DNA of 64,000 nt from Bacillus sp. ISL-7 (GTDB lineage Bacteria; Bacillota; Bacilli; Bacillales_B; DSM-18226), in assembly GCF_018613065.1 (NCBI RefSeq), contig NZ_JAGGQW010000021.1, positions 1 through 64,000 on the forward strand, given 5' to 3'. The stretch's first letter is position 1. Each line of letters starts with the position of its first letter. Below, piece by piece: positions 1 through 9,675 of this stretch. Below the pieces are notes generated by a model. The model was not told the DNA's origin and made no database searches. It worked only from the letters and a program-made list of their open reading frames with translations. Made by a program: the position numbers and the translations under genes.

Positions 1-89
1 CATATTATGGGTTACAGTTCATTCTAGGAGTCAGGCTTTTTTTTTAATAAAATATGATATACTTTCACTTAGGATTGGAGCTGATTTAA

Positions 90-743
90 ATGGATAAAAA
101 CCAATTAGGTGTGCAATACATGCAGGATGGCAATCTGGAGGAGGCGGCAAAGGCCTTTAATGAAGCCATTCAAGAAAACCCAAACGACCCAGTTGCCTAT
201 ATTAATTTCGGAAATGTACTTTCCGCTGTTGGGGACGACGAAAAGGCACTTAATTTTTATCAAAAAGCAATTGAAATAGATGAAAACGCTGCGGCGGCTT
301 ATTATAGTATTGGAACCTTGTTATTTAGTAACGACCTCTTCAACGAAGCCAAGAATATGTTTGAGACAGCTATGAAAAAAGGTCTGCAATCAAGTGACAA
401 TTACTTCATGTTGGGGCTGACACTTGTTCAGTTGGATCAAGGGAAATTTGCGCTTCCATATTTACAAAGAAGCGTCGAGTTAAATGAAAATGATGCGGAA
501 GCACGTTTTCAATATGGGTTATGTCTTGCGCAGCTTGAGTTAATTTCTGAAGCGCTGATTCAATTTGAAAAATGTATCGAACTAGATCCGGAACATTCCG
601 ATGCCTATTATAATTTAGGTGTCACTTGCGCTTTTCAAGAAAATCCTGTGAAAGCAGTTGAAATGTTTAATAAAGCACTTGAAATTCAACCAGACCATTT
701 ACTTGCTGGTCACGCGAAAAAGTTAATCGAAGGTAACCAGTAA
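90..743 (+). CDS. yrrB: TPR-repeat protein YrrB
   Basis: A 217-residue soluble protein built almost wholly of tetratricopeptide repeats: about six 34-residue units with the usual A/G/Y/P pattern (for example AYINFGNVLSAVGDDEKA near residue 37 and AYYNLGVTCAFQENPVKA near residue 170). TPR arrays are protein-binding scaffolds; the partner is not known. There is no signal peptide or membrane segment. The ATG follows TTGGAG by about 10 bases. It lies 33 bases ahead of recD2, the same order as yrrB-yrrC in B. subtilis. The family assignment is secure, the role is not. Confidence 0.9.
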   Translation: MDKNQLGVQYMQDGNLEEAAKAFNEAIQENPNDPVAYINFGNVLSAVGDDEKALNFYQKAIEIDENAAAAYYSIGTLLFSNDLFNEAKNMFETAMKKGLQSSDNYFMLGLTLVQLDQGKFALPYLQRSVELNENDAEARFQYGLCLAQLELISEALIQFEKCIELDPEHSDAYYNLGVTCAFQENPVKAVEMFNKALEIQPDHLLAGHAKKLIEGNQ

Positions 744-776
744 TTTTTCTTATTTTTTCAGAAAGGAGGGAGCCAA

Positions 777-3221
777 ATGGAAAAGCAAGATACACTTGAT
801 TTATTTACTGAACAAGGAAAATTCGTAAAAGGAAGACCAATTGTGACCATTTTTCACAATGATCAAAACCTTTACACCGTGCTAAGGATTCGCGTCGATG
901 AAACAAATCATCCTTATGAGGACAAAGAAGCTGTGGTCACCGGTTATTTTCCGAAAATTCATGAACAAGAGACCTATATCTTTTTCGGAGAATTTAAGGA
1001 TCATCCAAAGTTTGGGATGCAATTTCATACCAATCATTTTCGCAAGGACATGCCCCAAACGAAACAAGGGGTTATCAACTATTTATCTGGAGAAATGTTC
1101 AAGGGGATTGGAAAAAAGACCGCTGAAAACATTGTAGAAACCTTAGGAGAAGACGCCATTTCCAAAATTCTCAATCAGCCGTCATTGCTTGACTCCATAC
1201 CAAAACTTCCTCCTGAAAAAGCAAAATTACTTTACGATACGTTGATGGAGCATCAAGGACTCGAGCAAGTGATGGTTGCTTTAAATCAATATGGATTTGG
1301 ACCGCAGATTTCTATGCGGATTTATCAAGCCTATAAAGATGAAACACTTGACATTATGCAGAAAAATCCTTATCAACTGGTTGAGGATATTGAAGGAATC
1401 GGGTTTGGCCGGGCCGATGAGCTTGGCTACCAGCTGGGTATTTCCGGAAACCATCCTGACCGGATCAAAGCAGCCTGTCTCTACATCCTTGAAAATGAAA
1501 GCATGCAAACAGGGCATGTATACATAAATGCTGAAGACTTATTGGAGCAAGTAAAAGCATTATTAGAAGATAACAAGCGTGATCAAATCGACTACATAGA
1601 TATATCCAATGAGGTCATTAAGCTGCAAGAAGAGGGTAAATTAATGGGGGAAGAAAAACGCGTTTACTTGCCTTCTTTATATTTTGCAGAAAAAGGGCTT
1701 GTGACGAATATCCACCGAATCCTTGAACAAACCGAATATAAAGATCAATTTCCCGAATCTGAGTTTCTGCTATCGTTAGGAAGTTTAGAGGAACGGCTTG
1801 GGGTCCAATATGCACCGACGCAGCGAGAAGCCATCCAAACGGCGTTAATGTCGCCGATGTTGATTTTAACAGGTGGACCTGGAACAGGGAAAACGACTGT
1901 TATTAAAGGGATTGTTGAGCTTTATGCCGAATTGCATGGCTGTACCTTAGAGCCTAAGGATTACCATAAAAAGGGGGAGCCATTCCCATTTTTGCTTGCA
2001 GCACCTACTGGTAGAGCGGCAAAAAGAATGAGTGAATCGACGGGACTTCCAGCGGTAACCATACATCGTCTTCTCGGATTTAATGGGCAGGAAGGATTTG
2101 ACCGTGAGGACGCGAGCCCGCTTGAAGGGAAAATTATCATTGTCGATGAAACGTCAATGCTTGATATTTGGCTTGCTAATCAACTGTTTAAGGCACTCCC
2201 TGAAAATATTCAAGTCATTCTAGTCGGGGATGAGGATCAATTGCCCTCCGTAGGACCAGGCCAGGTTTTAAAGGATATGCTGGAATCTGAACGGATTCCC
2301 ACGGTCCGCCTAACCGATATTTATCGCCAGGCAGAAGGTTCTTCCATTATTGAGCTAGCCCATGAAATTAAAAAGGGTTATTTACCTGCCGATATTACGG
2401 TGAAGCAAGCAGACCGTTCATTTATCAAATGTTCAACAGCGCAGGTATCTCAGGTTGTAGAAAAAGTAGCTCTAAATGCCAAGAATAAAGGATATTCGGC
2501 AAAGGATATTCAAGTATTAGCCCCCATGTATAGAGGGCCTGCTGGAATCGACCGTTTAAATGTATTGCTGCAAGAAATATTTAATCCAAACCCTGACGGC
2601 AAGCGGAAGGAAATTGCTTTTGGTGAGGTAAAGTATCGGATCGGTGATAAGGTTCTACAGCTTGTAAATCAACCTGAAAGTAATGTTTTTAACGGGGATA
2701 TTGGGGAAATCATCTCGATTATTTATGCGAAGGAAAATACCGAAAAGCAGGATATGATTTATATTTCCTATGAAGGCAATGAAGTCGAGTATACAAAGCA
2801 GGACTTAAATCAAATCACGCATGCATATTGCTGTTCTGTTCATAAATCGCAGGGCAGTGAATTTCCGATTGTCATCTTACCAGTGACGAGAAGTTATTAT
2901 CGGATGTTACGTAGAAATTTGATCTACACAGCGATTACCAGAAGTAAACAATCCTTGATCCTTTGCGGAGAAGTAGATGCACTCAAACTGGGCGTTGAAA
3001 GAGCGGATGAACTCTCTAGACAAACAACCCTATGCCAAAAGCTCCAGGAATCAATTAAAGCTAGACCAAATGCTGGAGAAAATCATGAACCAATCGTTCC
3101 TAAAACAGCAGAAGGTGAAAATTCTACCGATGGCTTGTCCTACGAGGATCTTTTCATACAGGAAGATCCAATGATTGGCATGGAAAACGTTTCACCTTAT
3201 GATTTTATGTTAAATGACTAA
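777..3221 (+). CDS. recD2: RecD2 ATP-dependent 5'-3' DNA helicase (YrrC)
   Basis: An 814-residue superfamily 1B helicase of the RecD2 type, which acts without RecBC. The N-terminal third has helix-hairpin-helix stretches (GIGKKTAENI near 110, GIGFGRADELG near 205). Walker A GGPGTGKT is at about 366-373, the Walker B region IIIVDETSMLD near 453-463, and the late SF1 motif HAYCCSVHKSQGSE near 681-694. RecD2 unwinds 5'-3' and is tied to repair and replication fork maintenance in B. subtilis. The ATG follows AAAGGAGGG. Length matches the family (about 800). The tail after residue 740 is acidic and poorly conserved in appearance. Confidence 0.95.
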   Translation: MEKQDTLDLFTEQGKFVKGRPIVTIFHNDQNLYTVLRIRVDETNHPYEDKEAVVTGYFPKIHEQETYIFFGEFKDHPKFGMQFHTNHFRKDMPQTKQGVINYLSGEMFKGIGKKTAENIVETLGEDAISKILNQPSLLDSIPKLPPEKAKLLYDTLMEHQGLEQVMVALNQYGFGPQISMRIYQAYKDETLDIMQKNPYQLVEDIEGIGFGRADELGYQLGISGNHPDRIKAACLYILENESMQTGHVYINAEDLLEQVKALLEDNKRDQIDYIDISNEVIKLQEEGKLMGEEKRVYLPSLYFAEKGLVTNIHRILEQTEYKDQFPESEFLLSLGSLEERLGVQYAPTQREAIQTALMSPMLILTGGPGTGKTTVIKGIVELYAELHGCTLEPKDYHKKGEPFPFLLAAPTGRAAKRMSESTGLPAVTIHRLLGFNGQEGFDREDASPLEGKIIIVDETSMLDIWLANQLFKALPENIQVILVGDEDQLPSVGPGQVLKDMLESERIPTVRLTDIYRQAEGSSIIELAHEIKKGYLPADITVKQADRSFIKCSTAQVSQVVEKVALNAKNKGYSAKDIQVLAPMYRGPAGIDRLNVLLQEIFNPNPDGKRKEIAFGEVKYRIGDKVLQLVNQPESNVFNGDIGEIISIIYAKENTEKQDMIYISYEGNEVEYTKQDLNQITHAYCCSVHKSQGSEFPIVILPVTRSYYRMLRRNLIYTAITRSKQSLILCGEVDALKLGVERADELSRQTTLCQKLQESIKARPNAGENHEPIVPKTAEGENSTDGLSYEDLFIQEDPMIGMENVSPYDFMLND

Positions 3222-3254
3222 CACTATAAATGTTCACAGGAGGTGGGACACTCT

Positions 3255-3731
3255 TTGCGGACATTTTCGTTACTGAAAGGACAGCCTGTTTTTAATACAA
3301 AAAGCGGCCAGAAAATTGGTGAGGTTTGTGATTTATGTATCTCAAGTAACGGTAAGGTAAATGGCTTACTGATTAAAAAAGGCGTTTTTTTCAAACAATC
3401 CTTTTTTCTGGACATCGAGAAAGTGGCTTCCTTCGGCTTAGATGGAATAATGATTGATGACGACGGCTATTTGATAAAACTGAAAGATGAACTAGAATAT
3501 ACACTTACTCATCAACATTCTCTAGATGGAATGATGATGCTATCTAAGAGCGGGGAATCGCTTGGATTGTTAAAAGATGTATATTTTCAGGAAGAATTGG
3601 GCACAATCATAGGGTACGAAATCACGGATGGCTTCTTTTCGGATCTTACGGAAGGCAAACAAGTCATTCAATCCGGGAAGCCCTTAGCTATCGGAAAGGA
3701 TGCCATTATCGTAGATGTAAATAATACGTGA
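3255..3731 (+). CDS. yrrD: PRC-barrel domain protein YrrD
   Basis: About 158 residues with two PRC-barrel-like halves (FNTKSGQKIGEVCDL near residue 13 and LSKSGESLGLLKDVYF near 95). PRC barrels are small beta-barrel binding modules; no catalytic residue is visible. I chose TTG at 3255 (MRTFSLLKGQPVF) because AGGAGGTGGG at 3237-3246 is correctly spaced for it, whereas the in-frame GTG at 3243 sits inside that site. It directly follows recD2, as in B. subtilis. Function unknown. Confidence 0.85.
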   Translation: MRTFSLLKGQPVFNTKSGQKIGEVCDLCISSNGKVNGLLIKKGVFFKQSFFLDIEKVASFGLDGIMIDDDGYLIKLKDELEYTLTHQHSLDGMMMLSKSGESLGLLKDVYFQEELGTIIGYEITDGFFSDLTEGKQVIQSGKPLAIGKDAIIVDVNNT

Positions 3732-3742
3732 GGTGTCTTTCC

Positions 3743-3934
3743 ATGTTTAAGTGTCCCAATTGTCAAAGCAAGGATATCGGTAAAATTGGTATCAACCAAT
3801 ATTATTGCTGGAATTGCTTTATTGAACTTACAGTAAACAAAGGCCTAATCAGTACCCATCAAGTCGAAGAAGACGGGTCACTTAGTTCCTTAGATGATTT
3901 GTTTGAAGAAGAAGAGCGTCGTTACACCCTTTAA
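3743..3934 (+). CDS. small zinc-ribbon protein, YrzR-like
   Basis: 63 residues. The N-terminus has two CxxC knuckles, CPNC at residues 4-7 and CWNC near 23-26, giving one zinc ribbon, followed by an acidic tail (SSLDDLFEEEERR). Start taken as ATG 3743, 7 bases after the TGAGGTG that overlaps the yrrD stop; an upstream in-frame GTG at 3728 has no ribosome binding site. The position after yrrD matches yrzR in B. subtilis, but I recall that name by position rather than by sequence. Function unknown. Confidence 0.75.
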   Translation: MFKCPNCQSKDIGKIGINQYYCWNCFIELTVNKGLISTHQVEEDGSLSSLDDLFEEEERRYTL

Positions 3935-3937
3935 GAT

Positions 3938-3956
3938 AAAAAAGCGGAAGCGCTTG
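3938..3956. repeat. partial copy of GCGGAAGCGC dispersed repeat
   Basis: The sequence AAAAAGCGGAAGCGCTTG matches one arm of the hairpin at 8397-8422 downstream of alaS. Short palindromic elements of this kind are scattered between genes in Bacillaceae. Only one arm is present here. Confidence 0.4.
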
Positions 3957-4020
3957 TGTTAGACCGTTATCAAAGTTAACCATGTAAACTTATTTAACGT
4001 CTATTAAAGAGGTGAAACGT

Positions 4021-4158
4021 ATGAATAAAATGATGACGACGACGATGATTGCTATTGGTGCTGGGATGGCTGCCTATTCGGTGGCCTCAAGAAATAATAT
4101 GATGTCAGCCCGAAATATGAAAAGAATGACAAGGAAAGTAAGGCGCGCGATATTTTAG
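4021..4158 (+). CDS. yrzQ: DUF3918 family small protein YrzQ
   Basis: A 45-codon ORF too short for usual gene calling: it starts MNKMMTTTMIAIGAGMAAYS and ends with a basic Met/Arg-rich tail (RNMKRMTRKVRRAIF). The first half is a short hydrophobic, possibly membrane-associated helix. The ATG is preceded by AGAGGTGAAACGT. A strong terminator follows at once. The sequence style and position agree with YrzQ of B. subtilis. Function unknown. Confidence 0.8.
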   Translation: MNKMMTTTMIAIGAGMAAYSVASRNNMMSARNMKRMTRKVRRAIF

Positions 4159-4163
4159 AACTG

Positions 4164-4191
4164 AATCCCCCTCAATTCGAGGGGGATTTTT
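4164..4191 (+). terminator. rho-independent terminator after yrzQ
   Basis: Perfect 10-bp stem (AATCCCCCTC / GAGGGGGATT) with a 5-base loop followed by a T-rich run. It closes the yrrB-yrzQ gene group. Confidence 0.85.
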
Positions 4192-4288
4192 GCGGTTCGG
4201 GTCATACCTGTTAACATGCGCTACCGCTTTTCTGATGCATAATTCCACCAAGTGTCTCTAAAACTAACATGAAAAGGAGGCATAAAAC

Positions 4289-5368
4289 GTGGAGATTCAA
4301 ATGAAATGGTATTACCGCATCGGGTTTTTACTCCTTTTATTAATTGCCATCTATGTGTTTCTAAAAATCCGCTTTGTTTGGATGCCTGTCTTTAGGGCAG
4401 CAACAATTATTATCCTCCCTTTTGTGATTGGAGGATTTATCACCTATTTGCTGCATCCAATTGTCGAAAAATTACACCAAAAAGGCATGCATCGAGGACT
4501 CGCTATTTTTCTTATCTATATTTTATTTTTTGGTGGTCTGGGTATTTGCGTATATAAGGGAGTTCCGGCGATGATCGACCAAATAAAAGACCTCTCCGAG
4601 AGCGCGCCAGTTTTAGCAGAGCAATACAGAGGATGGATTGATAAGCTTCAATCGCACACAAGAGAATGGCCCGACGGCTTGCAAACTAGAATTAATGATG
4701 GAATTGATGCGTTTGAAAAAAAGCTCGATTCTCTTTTGTCAGTCATTGTAAATATTTTAATTAGTTTTTTTAATTCTGCTTTAATTATGATGATCATTCC
4801 GTTCATTGCCTTTTATATGCTAAAGGATTTTCAATTGATTAAACGATCTCTATGGTATATTACCCCTAAACAGTGGCGGAAGAAGGGGACACTTTTCCTA
4901 AAAGACGTTGATGAATCGCTGGGCAGTTACATAAGAGGGCAACTTCTGGTATGTGTAATCATTGGCAGTGTCTCAGCCCTTTTGTTTTGGATATTTCATC
5001 TAAAATACTCTTTAATTTTAGGCTTGATTGTTGGAGTGACCAATGTCATTCCCTATTTTGGACCCATCATCGGAGCTGTACCAGCAGTCATCATCGCTGC
5101 CACATCGTCCGTAAAATTAGTTGTGATTACAATGGTGATTGTTTTTGGGCTTCAATTTCTAGAAGGAAACATCCTATCTCCATTGATTGTAGGTAAAAGT
5201 CTTCATATGCACCCCCTAATAATCATGATGGCGTTAACCGCTGGGGGAGAAGTCGGTGGAATACTTGGACTTATCTTGGCTGTTCCTGTTTTAGTGGTAA
5301 TAAAAGTGGCTATTATTCACGCGAAAAATCATTTTATTCGCAGGAAAGCAAAAGAACCTTCCACATAA
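4289..5368 (+). CDS. yrrI: AI-2E family transporter YrrI
   Basis: A 359-residue integral membrane protein of the AI-2E transporter (PerM/YdiK) family. Three hydrophobic segments lie in the first 85 residues, then a soluble helical part (about 95-145), then five or so further membrane segments. The family hallmark GVTNVIPYFGPIIGAVPA is near residue 252. Members export small molecules or ions; the substrate cannot be read from sequence. Start is GTG 4289, behind AAGGAGG at 4274-4280. In B. subtilis yrrI also sits just before alaS. Confidence 0.88.
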   Translation: MEIQMKWYYRIGFLLLLLIAIYVFLKIRFVWMPVFRAATIIILPFVIGGFITYLLHPIVEKLHQKGMHRGLAIFLIYILFFGGLGICVYKGVPAMIDQIKDLSESAPVLAEQYRGWIDKLQSHTREWPDGLQTRINDGIDAFEKKLDSLLSVIVNILISFFNSALIMMIIPFIAFYMLKDFQLIKRSLWYITPKQWRKKGTLFLKDVDESLGSYIRGQLLVCVIIGSVSALLFWIFHLKYSLILGLIVGVTNVIPYFGPIIGAVPAVIIAATSSVKLVVITMVIVFGLQFLEGNILSPLIVGKSLHMHPLIIMMALTAGGEVGGILGLILAVPVLVVIKVAIIHAKNHFIRRKAKEPST

Positions 5369-5380
5369 GCGGGTGATAGA

Positions 5381-5409
5381 TTGACAAACTTTTTTCGGGT
5401 AGCTATAAT
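5381..5409 (+). promoter_or_regulatory. sigma-A promoter of alaS
   Basis: TTGACA at 5381-5386 and TATAAT at 5404-5409, separated by exactly 17 bases. It drives the T-box leader. Confidence 0.85.
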
Positions 5410-5414
5410 TCGTG

Positions 5415-5690
5415 ATATAGAATGATTATTTGTATTAAAATGTTGAAGGATTGAGTATGTTGTAGAAACCATCTGTAACGCATTTGCGTAGAAGAGAGGA
5501 GCTTCCCTGGCTGAAAGAAGCTCTAGATGAAGGACGACAGAAAGCTAATCTGGAGTGCAGCTAACCACTGCCGTATTCCTGCGTTAAGGGATTATTGAGA
5601 GATGGATACGTGTTTTGTATCCATAATCAGGGTGGTACCGCGAGACAAGCTCTCGTCCCTGTTTTTGGGATGAGGGCTTTTTTGTATGCT
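5415..5690 (+). promoter_or_regulatory. T-box riboswitch leader of alaS
   Basis: The leader holds the T-box core AGGGTGGTACCGCG at 5629-5642, which pairs with the acceptor end of uncharged tRNA. A terminator follows: CTCTCGTCCC pairing with GGGATGAGGG at about 5650-5676, then a T run. The base of stem I is visible as TAACGCA 5476-5482 pairing with TGCGTTA 5580-5586. The best specifier candidate on the 3' side of stem I is GCC (alanine) at 5570-5572, which is an inference. Uncharged tRNA-Ala should favour readthrough into alaS. Confidence 0.95.
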
Positions 5691-5716
5691 TTTTTATAAA
5701 AAAGGAGGGTCTACTA

Positions 5717-8353
5717 ATGAAAAATTTAACAGGTTCACAAATTCGTTCGATGTTTTTAGAGTTTTTTAGTAAAGAAAAAGGTCACACCATTGAACCGAGT
5801 GCATCACTTGTGCCGCATGATGATCCATCACTATTATGGATTAATAGTGGGGTCGCAACTTTAAAGAAGTATTTTGATGGACGTGTCGTTCCTGAAAATC
5901 CTAGAATTACAAATGCGCAGAAATCTATCAGAACCAATGACATTGAAAATGTCGGAAAAACAGCTCGCCACCATACATTCTTTGAAATGCTTGGTAACTT
6001 TTCAATCGGTGAATATTTTAAAGTAGAAGCTATTGAATGGGCATGGGAATTCTTAACGTCTGAGAAATGGATTGGCTGGGATCCAGAACTTCTCTCAGTT
6101 ACGATCCATCCTGAAGATCACGAGGCCTATGAAATTTGGCATAACACCATTGGTCTGCCAGAGGAGCGGATTATTCGTCTTGAAGGGAACTTCTGGGATA
6201 TTGGTGAAGGTCCAAGCGGTCCGAATACAGAAATTTTCTATGACCGCGGTCCAGAGTATGGAAATGATCCTACGGATCCTGAACTCTACCCAGGTGGAGA
6301 AAATGACCGTTATCTTGAAGTCTGGAACCTAGTATTTTCTCAATTTAACCATAACCCGGATGGTACTTATACACCGCTGCCAAAGAAAAATATTGATACG
6401 GGGATGGGCTTAGAACGAATGGTTTCTGTTGTTCAAAACGTGCCTACTAATTTTGATACAGATTTATTTATCCCTATTATTCGGGCAACAGAAGAGATTT
6501 CCGGCGAAAAATACGGACACAACAAAGAGATCGATGTTGCGTTCAAAGTAATTGCAGACCATATTCGTACGGTTGCCTTTGCGGTCGGCGATGGGGCATT
6601 GCCTTCAAATGAAGGTCGTGGCTATGTACTGCGCCGCTTGCTTCGCAGGGCTGTTCGGTATGCTAAACAAATTAATATTAATCGTCCATTTATGTTCGAA
6701 CTTGTTCCTGTCGTAGGCGAAATCATGGATGATTTCTATCCGGAAGTGAAAGACAAGACTGATTTTATTCAAAAAGTTATCAAAAGTGAGGAAGAACGTT
6801 TCCATGAAACACTTCATGAAGGCTTAGCGATTTTAGCAACTGTGATTAAGAAGGAAAAAGAGAAAGGCAGTGAAACCATCACTGGTGCTGATATTTTCCG
6901 ACTTTATGACACATATGGGTTCCCGGTTGAATTAACAGAGGAATATGCTGAAGAAGAGGGCATGAAGGTTGATCATGAAGGCTTTGAAGTAGAAATGGAG
7001 CAACAGCGTGAGCGTGCCCGGGCAGCAAGACAAGATGTCGACTCGATGCAGGTCCAAGGCGGTGTCCTTAGAGATGTTAAGGTTGAAAGTAAGTTTATCG
7101 GCTATGACGAACTTAAAACGAATTCTACTGTGGCAGCAATCATTAAAAATGGTGAACTTGTCGACAAAGCATCTAGTGGCGAGGAAGTACAATTAATTCT
7201 AGATGTGACACCGTTTTATGCAGAGAGCGGCGGGCAAATTGCTGACCGCGGTTTGATAACAGGTGTAGATTCTAGCATAACGGTTAAGGATGTTCAAAAA
7301 GCACCAAATGGTCAAAACCTTCACCAAGTAGTAGTTAAATCAGGAACTTTAACAACGAACGACAAGGTGACTGCTGAGGTTGATGCTGAAAACCGCGTGA
7401 AGATTATTAAAAACCATACAGCAACCCATTTGTTACACCAAGCCTTAAAAGACGTTCTAGGCGAACATGTGAACCAAGCTGGTTCCCTTGTAGAACCAGA
7501 TCGTCTCCGCTTTGACTTTTCGCATTTTGGTCAAATTAAACCAGAAGAACTTGAACAAGTTGAGAAAATCGTCAATGAAAAAATCTGGAGAAACATCGAG
7601 CTTGATATCAGCTTAAAGCCAATTGCTGAAGCAAAAGAAATGGGGGCAATGGCTCTTTTTGGAGAAAAATATGGTGATATTGTCCGTGTAGTAAGGGTTG
7701 GCGATTATAGCCTAGAGCTTTGCGGCGGCTGCCATGTTCCAAATACATCTGTGATTGGGTTGTTTAAAATTATTTCTGAAGGCGGAATTGGTGCTGGAAC
7801 CAGAAGGATTGAAGCGGTAACCGGTGAATCAGCTTACAAATCATTAAATGAGCAAGTGAGCTTGTTAAAGGATGCAGCTGAGAAACTAAAAACCAATCCG
7901 AAAGAAATTGTTAATAGAATTGATAGTTTAATGCTAGAAATCAAACAACTTCACAGAGAAAACGAATCTCTTTCAACAAAACTTGGGAATATTGAAGCCG
8001 GAAATCTCGTATCAAAGGCGCAAGAAATTGATGGGGTAACAGTGTTAGCTGCAAATGTTCAAGGTGCTGATATGAATAATTTAAGAAATATGGCTGATGA
8101 TTTGAAGCAAAAACTGGGCTCGGTCGTAATTGTTCTGGGTAGTGCCCATGAAGGAAAGGTTAATTTAATTGCAGCAGTTACCAAGGATTTAATTGAAAAA
8201 GGTTTTCATGCTGGAAAGTTAATCAAAGAAGTTGCTTCTCGCTGCGGCGGCGGCGGCGGCGGTCGTCCTGACATGGCTCAAGCAGGTGGTAAGGATCCGG
8301 AAAAATTGGATGCTGCACTTCAATTCGTTGATGAATGGGTAAAATCCATTTGA
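5717..8353 (+). CDS. alaS: alanyl-tRNA synthetase
   Basis: 878 residues, full length for the family. The class II catalytic domain occupies the first ~260 residues (start [17 protein letters not shown], motif 2 region near [20 protein letters not shown]). The editing domain has the zinc site HTATH near 566-570 and CGGCH near 669-673. The C-terminal DHHA1 part ends with a glycine run and RPDMAQAGG. It charges tRNA-Ala and hydrolyses mischarged Ser/Gly. The ATG follows AAAGGAGGG. Expression is controlled by the T-box just upstream. Confidence 0.98.
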   Translation: MKNLTGSQIRSMFLEFFSKEKGHTIEPSASLVPHDDPSLLWINSGVATLKKYFDGRVVPENPRITNAQKSIRTNDIENVGKTARHHTFFEMLGNFSIGEYFKVEAIEWAWEFLTSEKWIGWDPELLSVTIHPEDHEAYEIWHNTIGLPEERIIRLEGNFWDIGEGPSGPNTEIFYDRGPEYGNDPTDPELYPGGENDRYLEVWNLVFSQFNHNPDGTYTPLPKKNIDTGMGLERMVSVVQNVPTNFDTDLFIPIIRATEEISGEKYGHNKEIDVAFKVIADHIRTVAFAVGDGALPSNEGRGYVLRRLLRRAVRYAKQININRPFMFELVPVVGEIMDDFYPEVKDKTDFIQKVIKSEEERFHETLHEGLAILATVIKKEKEKGSETITGADIFRLYDTYGFPVELTEEYAEEEGMKVDHEGFEVEMEQQRERARAARQDVDSMQVQGGVLRDVKVESKFIGYDELKTNSTVAAIIKNGELVDKASSGEEVQLILDVTPFYAESGGQIADRGLITGVDSSITVKDVQKAPNGQNLHQVVVKSGTLTTNDKVTAEVDAENRVKIIKNHTATHLLHQALKDVLGEHVNQAGSLVEPDRLRFDFSHFGQIKPEELEQVEKIVNEKIWRNIELDISLKPIAEAKEMGAMALFGEKYGDIVRVVRVGDYSLELCGGCHVPNTSVIGLFKIISEGGIGAGTRRIEAVTGESAYKSLNEQVSLLKDAAEKLKTNPKEIVNRIDSLMLEIKQLHRENESLSTKLGNIEAGNLVSKAQEIDGVTVLAANVQGADMNNLRNMADDLKQKLGSVVIVLGSAHEGKVNLIAAVTKDLIEKGFHAGKLIKEVASRCGGGGGGRPDMAQAGGKDPEKLDAALQFVDEWVKSI

Positions 8354-8396
8354 TAATAGGACAAAGTAGTGTAAAATGTAGGTAACTAAGCTAAAA

Positions 8397-8422
8397 AGCG
8401 GAAGTGCCCAGGCGCTTCCGCT
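8397..8422. repeat. palindromic GCGGAAG...CTTCCGC repeat
   Basis: Hairpin with 12-bp arms (AGCGGAAGTGCC / GGCGCTTCCGCT, one G-U pair) and a 2-base gap between them. No T run follows, so it is not a clean terminator. It shares sequence with 3938-3956. Confidence 0.6.
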
Positions 8423-8466
8423 AGACAATACAATTCTCTCCTCAAATAAAAAGCGAGGTGTATGCA

Positions 8467-8733
8467 ATGAGCTCATTTGACAAAACGATGCGATTTAATT
8501 TTCCTGAAGAACCGTTTGAGCATGATATAAATGACGTTCTTCTTCAAGTTTATGAAGCTTTGCAGGAAAAAGGCTACAATCCGATCAACCAAATTGTTGG
8601 TTATCTTTTATCAGGAGATCCTGCCTATATTCCGCGTCATCGCGATGCCCGCAATATTATTCGCAAACTTGAACGAGATGAAATTATTGAAGAATTAGTG
8701 AAATCCTATCTAAAACAACAGCGAGAGGGTTAA
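8467..8733 (+). CDS. IreB family regulatory phosphoprotein (YrzL)
   Basis: 88 residues, all-helical DUF965 family; the sequence [12 protein letters not shown] followed by [19 protein letters not shown] is typical. In Enterococcus, IreB is phosphorylated on N-terminal threonines by the PASTA kinase IreK and tunes cephalosporin resistance; a like role in Bacillus is an inference. Start ATG 8467 was preferred to the in-frame GTG 8458 because GCGAGGTG lies across the latter. It begins the conserved trio ireB-yqgF-DUF1292 after alaS. Confidence 0.92.
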   Translation: MSSFDKTMRFNFPEEPFEHDINDVLLQVYEALQEKGYNPINQIVGYLLSGDPAYIPRHRDARNIIRKLERDEIIEELVKSYLKQQREG

Positions 8734-8736
8734 TGA

Positions 8737-9153
8737 ATGCGCGTATTGGGTTTAGATGTAGGCACTAAAACAGTCGGTGTCGCTTTAAGCGATGAATTTG
8801 GCTGGACTGCCCAGGGCCTTACAACTCTCAAAATCAATGAAGAAAAAAATGTGTTTGGTTTTGAGGAAATTGGTCAATTAATAAAAGAGTATCAAGTAGA
8901 TACGGTTGTCATCGGTCTGCCTAAGAACATGAACGGGACGATTGGACCGCGCGCAGAAGCGAGTATGCAATTTGCAAAAGAAATTGAAAGTAAATTTGCA
9001 GTGCCAACTGTTCTTTGGGATGAGCGTCTAACAACAATGGCAGCTGAGCGCGTATTACTTGAAGCCGATGTGAGTCGGAAAAAACGTAAGAAAGTAATTG
9101 ATAAGATGGCTGCAGTGATGATTCTGCAAGGCTATCTGGATAGTAAAAATTAA
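8737..9153 (+). CDS. ruvX: RuvX/YqgF family nuclease (YrrK)
   Basis: 138 residues with an RNase H-like fold: the opening [19 protein letters not shown] carries the first catalytic Asp, [10 protein letters not shown] is near 69-78, and DERLTT near 98-103 and [13 protein letters not shown] near 123-135 give the remaining acidic residues. YqgF proteins mature 16S/23S rRNA ends or resolve DNA junctions depending on species. The gene starts 3 bases after the ireB stop. Confidence 0.95.
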   Translation: MRVLGLDVGTKTVGVALSDEFGWTAQGLTTLKINEEKNVFGFEEIGQLIKEYQVDTVVIGLPKNMNGTIGPRAEASMQFAKEIESKFAVPTVLWDERLTTMAAERVLLEADVSRKKRKKVIDKMAAVMILQGYLDSKN

Positions 9154-9165
9154 TGAGGTGAAGAA

Positions 9166-9480
9166 ATGGCACACGATCACGAACAAGAACATGATGAAGA
9201 ACAATTTATTACACTGGTAGACGAAAATGGTAACGAACAATTACATGAAGTGCTTTTTACTTTTGATTCTGATGAGTTCGAAAAATCTTATGTATTCTTT
9301 TATCCTGTAGGATCTTTTGATGATGATGAAGAAGATGTTGATATTCATGTTTACGCTTATATTCCTACGGAAGATGGCGGATATGGTCCGTTATTGCAAA
9401 TTGAAACGGACGAGGAATGGGACATGGTTGAAGAAGTGTTCAATACCTTCAATGAGGACCAAGAAGCGGAAGAAGAATAG
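9166..9480 (+). CDS. yrzB: DUF1292 family protein YrzB
   Basis: 104 residues, very acidic, beginning [22 protein letters not shown], with histidines clustered at the N-terminus. DUF1292 proteins follow ruvX in many Firmicutes and have no known function. The ATG is preceded by TGAGGTGAAGAA and lies 12 bases after ruvX, so co-transcription is expected. A terminator follows directly. Confidence 0.88.
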   Translation: MAHDHEQEHDEEQFITLVDENGNEQLHEVLFTFDSDEFEKSYVFFYPVGSFDDDEEDVDIHVYAYIPTEDGGYGPLLQIETDEEWDMVEEVFNTFNEDQEAEEE

Positions 9481-9490
9481 AATATGGATA

Positions 9491-9521
9491 AACCGGCTGA
9501 TTTAATAGCCGGTTTTTTTTT
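9491..9521 (+). terminator. terminator of the alaS-ireB-ruvX-yrzB group
   Basis: Stem AACCGGCT / AGCCGGTT with an 8-base loop, followed by eight T residues. Confidence 0.9.
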
Positions 9522-9675
9522 GTCTTTACTGTATTAAAAACTGACAAATTTATTGTTAAATTGACATTTTTCGTACTATGTGCTGAAATAATTAAGATGT
9601 CTATTTTTTTAATGTTACACATTAATAGTTTACAAAACCTAGATATGCGTTGGTATAAAGGGAAGGGGGAGTCAA

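Noticed and set aside
1..89. Left edge as a terminator or promoter region
   Set aside because: A T run and a TATACT hexamer are present, but no stem or well-spaced -35 could be supported.
5476..5690. alaS leader considered as a possible novel RNA
   Set aside because: It has the T-box core and terminator, so it is a known riboswitch class.
8240..8262. GGC-type simple repeat in alaS
   Set aside because: It encodes the conserved glycine stretch of the DHHA1 domain.
8219..8476. Minus-strand ORF with an alanine run at the end of alaS
   Set aside because: Antisense of the alaS glycine codons (GGC repeats); the glycine run is a normal feature of the AlaS C-terminus.
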